DNA of 64,000 bases from assembly GCF_002934365.1 (NCBI RefSeq), contig NZ_PTIY01000008.1, positions 1 to 64,000 of the forward strand, given 5' to 3'. The stretch comes from Methylobacter tundripaludum. Its GTDB lineage: Bacteria; Pseudomonadota; Gammaproteobacteria; Methylococcales; Methylomonadaceae. The notes beneath the pieces are model-generated. The model was not told the origin of the DNA. It worked only from the letters and a program-made list of their open reading frames with translations, and did not search any database. Positions 61,974-64,000 of the stretch are shown piece after piece (position 1 is the stretch's first letter; each line of letters begins with the position of its first letter). The translations under genes and the position numbers were made by a program.

Positions 61974-63836
61974 ATGAATACATTACATAACTACCCATTG
62001 CTCAAAGACATCAACACCCCAGCCGATCTGCGCAAGCTGTCGAAAAGCCAGCTTAAGCCTTTGGCAAAAGAACTGCGCGAGTATTTAACCCATACCGTGA
62101 GCATTTCCGGCGGCCACTTTTCCGCCGGCTTGGGTACGGTTGAATTAACGATAGCCCTGCATTACGTGTTCGATACGCCGTCCGATCAGCTGGTTTGGGA
62201 CGTCGGCCATCAGGCTTACCCGCACAAGATCCTGACCGGACGCAAAGACCGGATGACCACCATTCGTACCAAGGACGGGGTATCTGCATTCCCTAATCGG
62301 GCGGAGAGCGAATACGATGCATTCGGCGTCGGCCACTCCAGCACCTCGATCAGCGCGGCCTTGGGCATGGCGATTGCGTCCGAGTTAAAAGGCGAAGACA
62401 AGAAAATGGTCGCGATCATCGGCGACGGCAGCATCACCGGCGGCATGGCGTTTGAGGCGATGAACCACGCCGGCGCCCTGGACGCCAACCTGCTGGTGAT
62501 CCTGAACGATAATGATATGTCGATCTCGCCGCCGGTCGGCGCGATGAACAATTACCTGACCAAAATCTTGTCCAGCAAGTTTTATTCTTCAATGCGCGAA
62601 GGCAGCAAAAAAGCCCTGAGCAGCATGCCCAGCGTCTGGGAACTGGCGCGGCGCACCGAAGAACACATGAAGGGCATGGTCGTTCCGGGTACCCTGTTTG
62701 AGGAGCTGGGCTTTAACTATATCGGCCCGATCGACGGACATGACATCGACATGCTGGTGTCCACCCTGGAAAACCTGAAGCATATTACCGGACCGCGCTT
62801 TTTGCATATCGTGACCCAAAAAGGCAAGGGTTATGCGCCTGCCGAAAAGGATCCGCTAGCTTATCACGGCGTACCGGCTTTCGATCCCAGCAAAGATTGC
62901 CTGCCCAAATCAGCGCCTTCCCCGCACCCGACTTACACCGAAGTATTCGGCGAATGGCTCTGCGATATGGCGGCAAAAGACGAGCGCTTATTGGGCATTA
63001 CTCCGGCCATGCGCGAAGGTTCCGGGCTGGTCAAGTTTTCAGAATGCTACCCAAAACGTTATTTCGATGTCGCGATTGCCGAACAACACGCTGTAACGCT
63101 GGCCGCAGGACAAGCTTGCCAGGGCGCTAAACCCGTCGTGGCGATTTATTCGACGTTCCTGCAACGGGCTTACGACCAGATGATTCACGATGTCGCGATC
63201 CAGAACCTGGACGTATTGTTCGCCCTGGATCGAGCAGGCCTAGTCGGCCCCGACGGCCCGACCCATGCCGGCAGTTTCGATTACACCTACATGCGCTGCA
63301 TTCCCAATATGCTGGTCATGGCGCCTGCCGATGAGAACGAATGCCGGCAAATGCTCTACACCGGTTTTATGCATGAAGGCCCCGCCTCCGTCCGTTATCC
63401 GCGCGGCAAAGGCCCCGGCGTTGCGGTCGACAAAACCATGACCGCATTGCCGATAGGCAAAGCCGAAGTTCGTCATCAAGGCAGCCGCATTGCCTTCCTG
63501 GCCTGGGGCAGCATGGTAACCCCGGCTATGGAAGCGGGCAAACAGATGGGAGCCACCGTCGTCAACATGCGCTTCGTCAAACCTATCGATGAGCAACTGG
63601 TGCTTGAATTAGCCAAAAGCCACGATGTGCTGATCACCGTCGAAGAAAACGTACTCGCCGGCGGCGCAGGCAGCGCCGTCAATGACTTCCTGCAAGCCCA
63701 ACAAATCCTGATGCCGGTGCTGAATATCGGCCTGCCGGACAGCTTTGTCGAGCAAGGAACCCGAGAGGAATTACTGGCGCTATGCGGCCTGGATATACAG
63801 GGAATTCTTGATAAAGCTAAGAAATTTTGTGCTTAA
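61974..63836 (+). CDS. dxs: 1-deoxy-D-xylulose-5-phosphate synthase
   Basis: A 620-residue thiamine-diphosphate enzyme catalysing the first step of the MEP pathway, pyruvate plus glyceraldehyde-3-phosphate. TPP-binding motif [20 protein letters not shown], then [13 protein letters not shown]; the second half has [17 protein letters not shown] and [20 protein letters not shown]; the C-terminal domain carries [16 protein letters not shown]-like residues. It supplies precursor for the squalene and hopanoid genes upstream, and uses the cofactor made by ThiD/ThiE elsewhere in the window. Confidence 0.97.
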   Translation: MNTLHNYPLLKDINTPADLRKLSKSQLKPLAKELREYLTHTVSISGGHFSAGLGTVELTIALHYVFDTPSDQLVWDVGHQAYPHKILTGRKDRMTTIRTKDGVSAFPNRAESEYDAFGVGHSSTSISAALGMAIASELKGEDKKMVAIIGDGSITGGMAFEAMNHAGALDANLLVILNDNDMSISPPVGAMNNYLTKILSSKFYSSMREGSKKALSSMPSVWELARRTEEHMKGMVVPGTLFEELGFNYIGPIDGHDIDMLVSTLENLKHITGPRFLHIVTQKGKGYAPAEKDPLAYHGVPAFDPSKDCLPKSAPSPHPTYTEVFGEWLCDMAAKDERLLGITPAMREGSGLVKFSECYPKRYFDVAIAEQHAVTLAAGQACQGAKPVVAIYSTFLQRAYDQMIHDVAIQNLDVLFALDRAGLVGPDGPTHAGSFDYTYMRCIPNMLVMAPADENECRQMLYTGFMHEGPASVRYPRGKGPGVAVDKTMTALPIGKAEVRHQGSRIAFLAWGSMVTPAMEAGKQMGATVVNMRFVKPIDEQLVLELAKSHDVLITVEENVLAGGAGSAVNDFLQAQQILMPVLNIGLPDSFVEQGTREELLALCGLDIQGILDKAKKFCA

Positions 63837-63857
63837 GGGTGCTGTCCCGCCAAAGTC

Positions 63858-63905
63858 ATAAAAATGTTGGGCAACGAAAAGCAGTTGCCCAACCTGTCCG
63901 GCTCG
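63858..63905 (+). repeat. GTTGGGCAAC hairpin repeat downstream of dxs
   Basis: A perfect 10-bp stem (GTTGGGCAAC/GTTGCCCAAC, 63866-63875 and 63884-63893) with an 8-nt loop, 30 bp after dxs. There is no T-run, so terminator use is only possible. The surrounding bases resemble 23965-24006. Confidence 0.7.
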
Positions 63906-64000
63906 AGATTGAAAATCTCCGAGCAGCATAGATGATGGCGGGTTTTCTGACTTTTATCCTGAAAGCAAATTATCGTTTGACATATAGACTCTTGCAGCGT

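Overview
The window looks like a chromosomal segment of a gammaproteobacterial methanotroph (order Methylococcales, Methylobacter/Methylomonas-like). This is inferred from gene content: a hopanoid cluster ending in an aminohopanoid aminotransferase, a stand-alone squalene synthase, a CopC/CopD pair, E. coli-type cytochrome bd, sulfide/SoxYZ genes and mixed GC content. No pmo, mxa or rRNA gene is present, so the taxon is not proven. I see no tRNA, rRNA or CRISPR array.

Layout. 0-6 kb: a three-gene RND efflux operon (TolC, adaptor, pump), preceded at the window edge by a tandem heptamer array. 6-19.6 kb: respiration, sulfur and cofactor genes. These are a sulfide:quinone oxidoreductase with a small membrane partner, cydA-cydB, a CydX-like segment fused to a decayed GGDEF domain, psiE, a toxin-antitoxin pair lying between a decayed copy of the cydC 3' end and the real cydC, then cydDC, thiD, thiE and soxYZ. 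19.6-34.5 kb: an accessory stretch of small enzymes, a diguanylate cyclase, an HNH nuclease, truncated and decayed genes, a Y1 transposase between long inverted repeats, a dead IS5-type element and many short dispersed repeats.

34.7-44 kb: signalling plus corrinoid chemistry. After a PAS-GGDEF protein comes a minus-strand run: HD-GYP response regulator, ASKHA/ferredoxin corrinoid activator, corrinoid protein, URO-D/MtaA-like protein, DUF1638 protein, hybrid histidine kinase. No substrate-specific methyltransferase is visible, and the MtaA-like protein lacks two of its three expected zinc ligands. This is the best candidate for an undescribed system. 44-48.5 kb: proS, two unknown coiled-coil/membrane proteins and an HPP-CBS membrane protein.

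48.8-63.8 kb: hopanoid and isoprenoid region. On the minus strand are hpnH, an hpnM-like MlaC protein and an MlaA lipoprotein. Divergent on the plus strand are sqs, shc, hpnG, hpnN, hpnO, copC, copD and dxs. Together they supply isoprenoid precursor (Dxs), make squalene and hopene (Sqs, Shc), add and process the adenosyl side chain (HpnH, HpnG), aminate it (HpnO) and move hopanoids to the outer membrane (HpnN, perhaps HpnM/MlaA).

Repeats are a theme. Heptamer arrays (GGCTAAA/GGCGAAA type) sit in intergenic regions at both ends of genes. A common core of about 50 bp recurs at three places, once translated in frame inside CydD.
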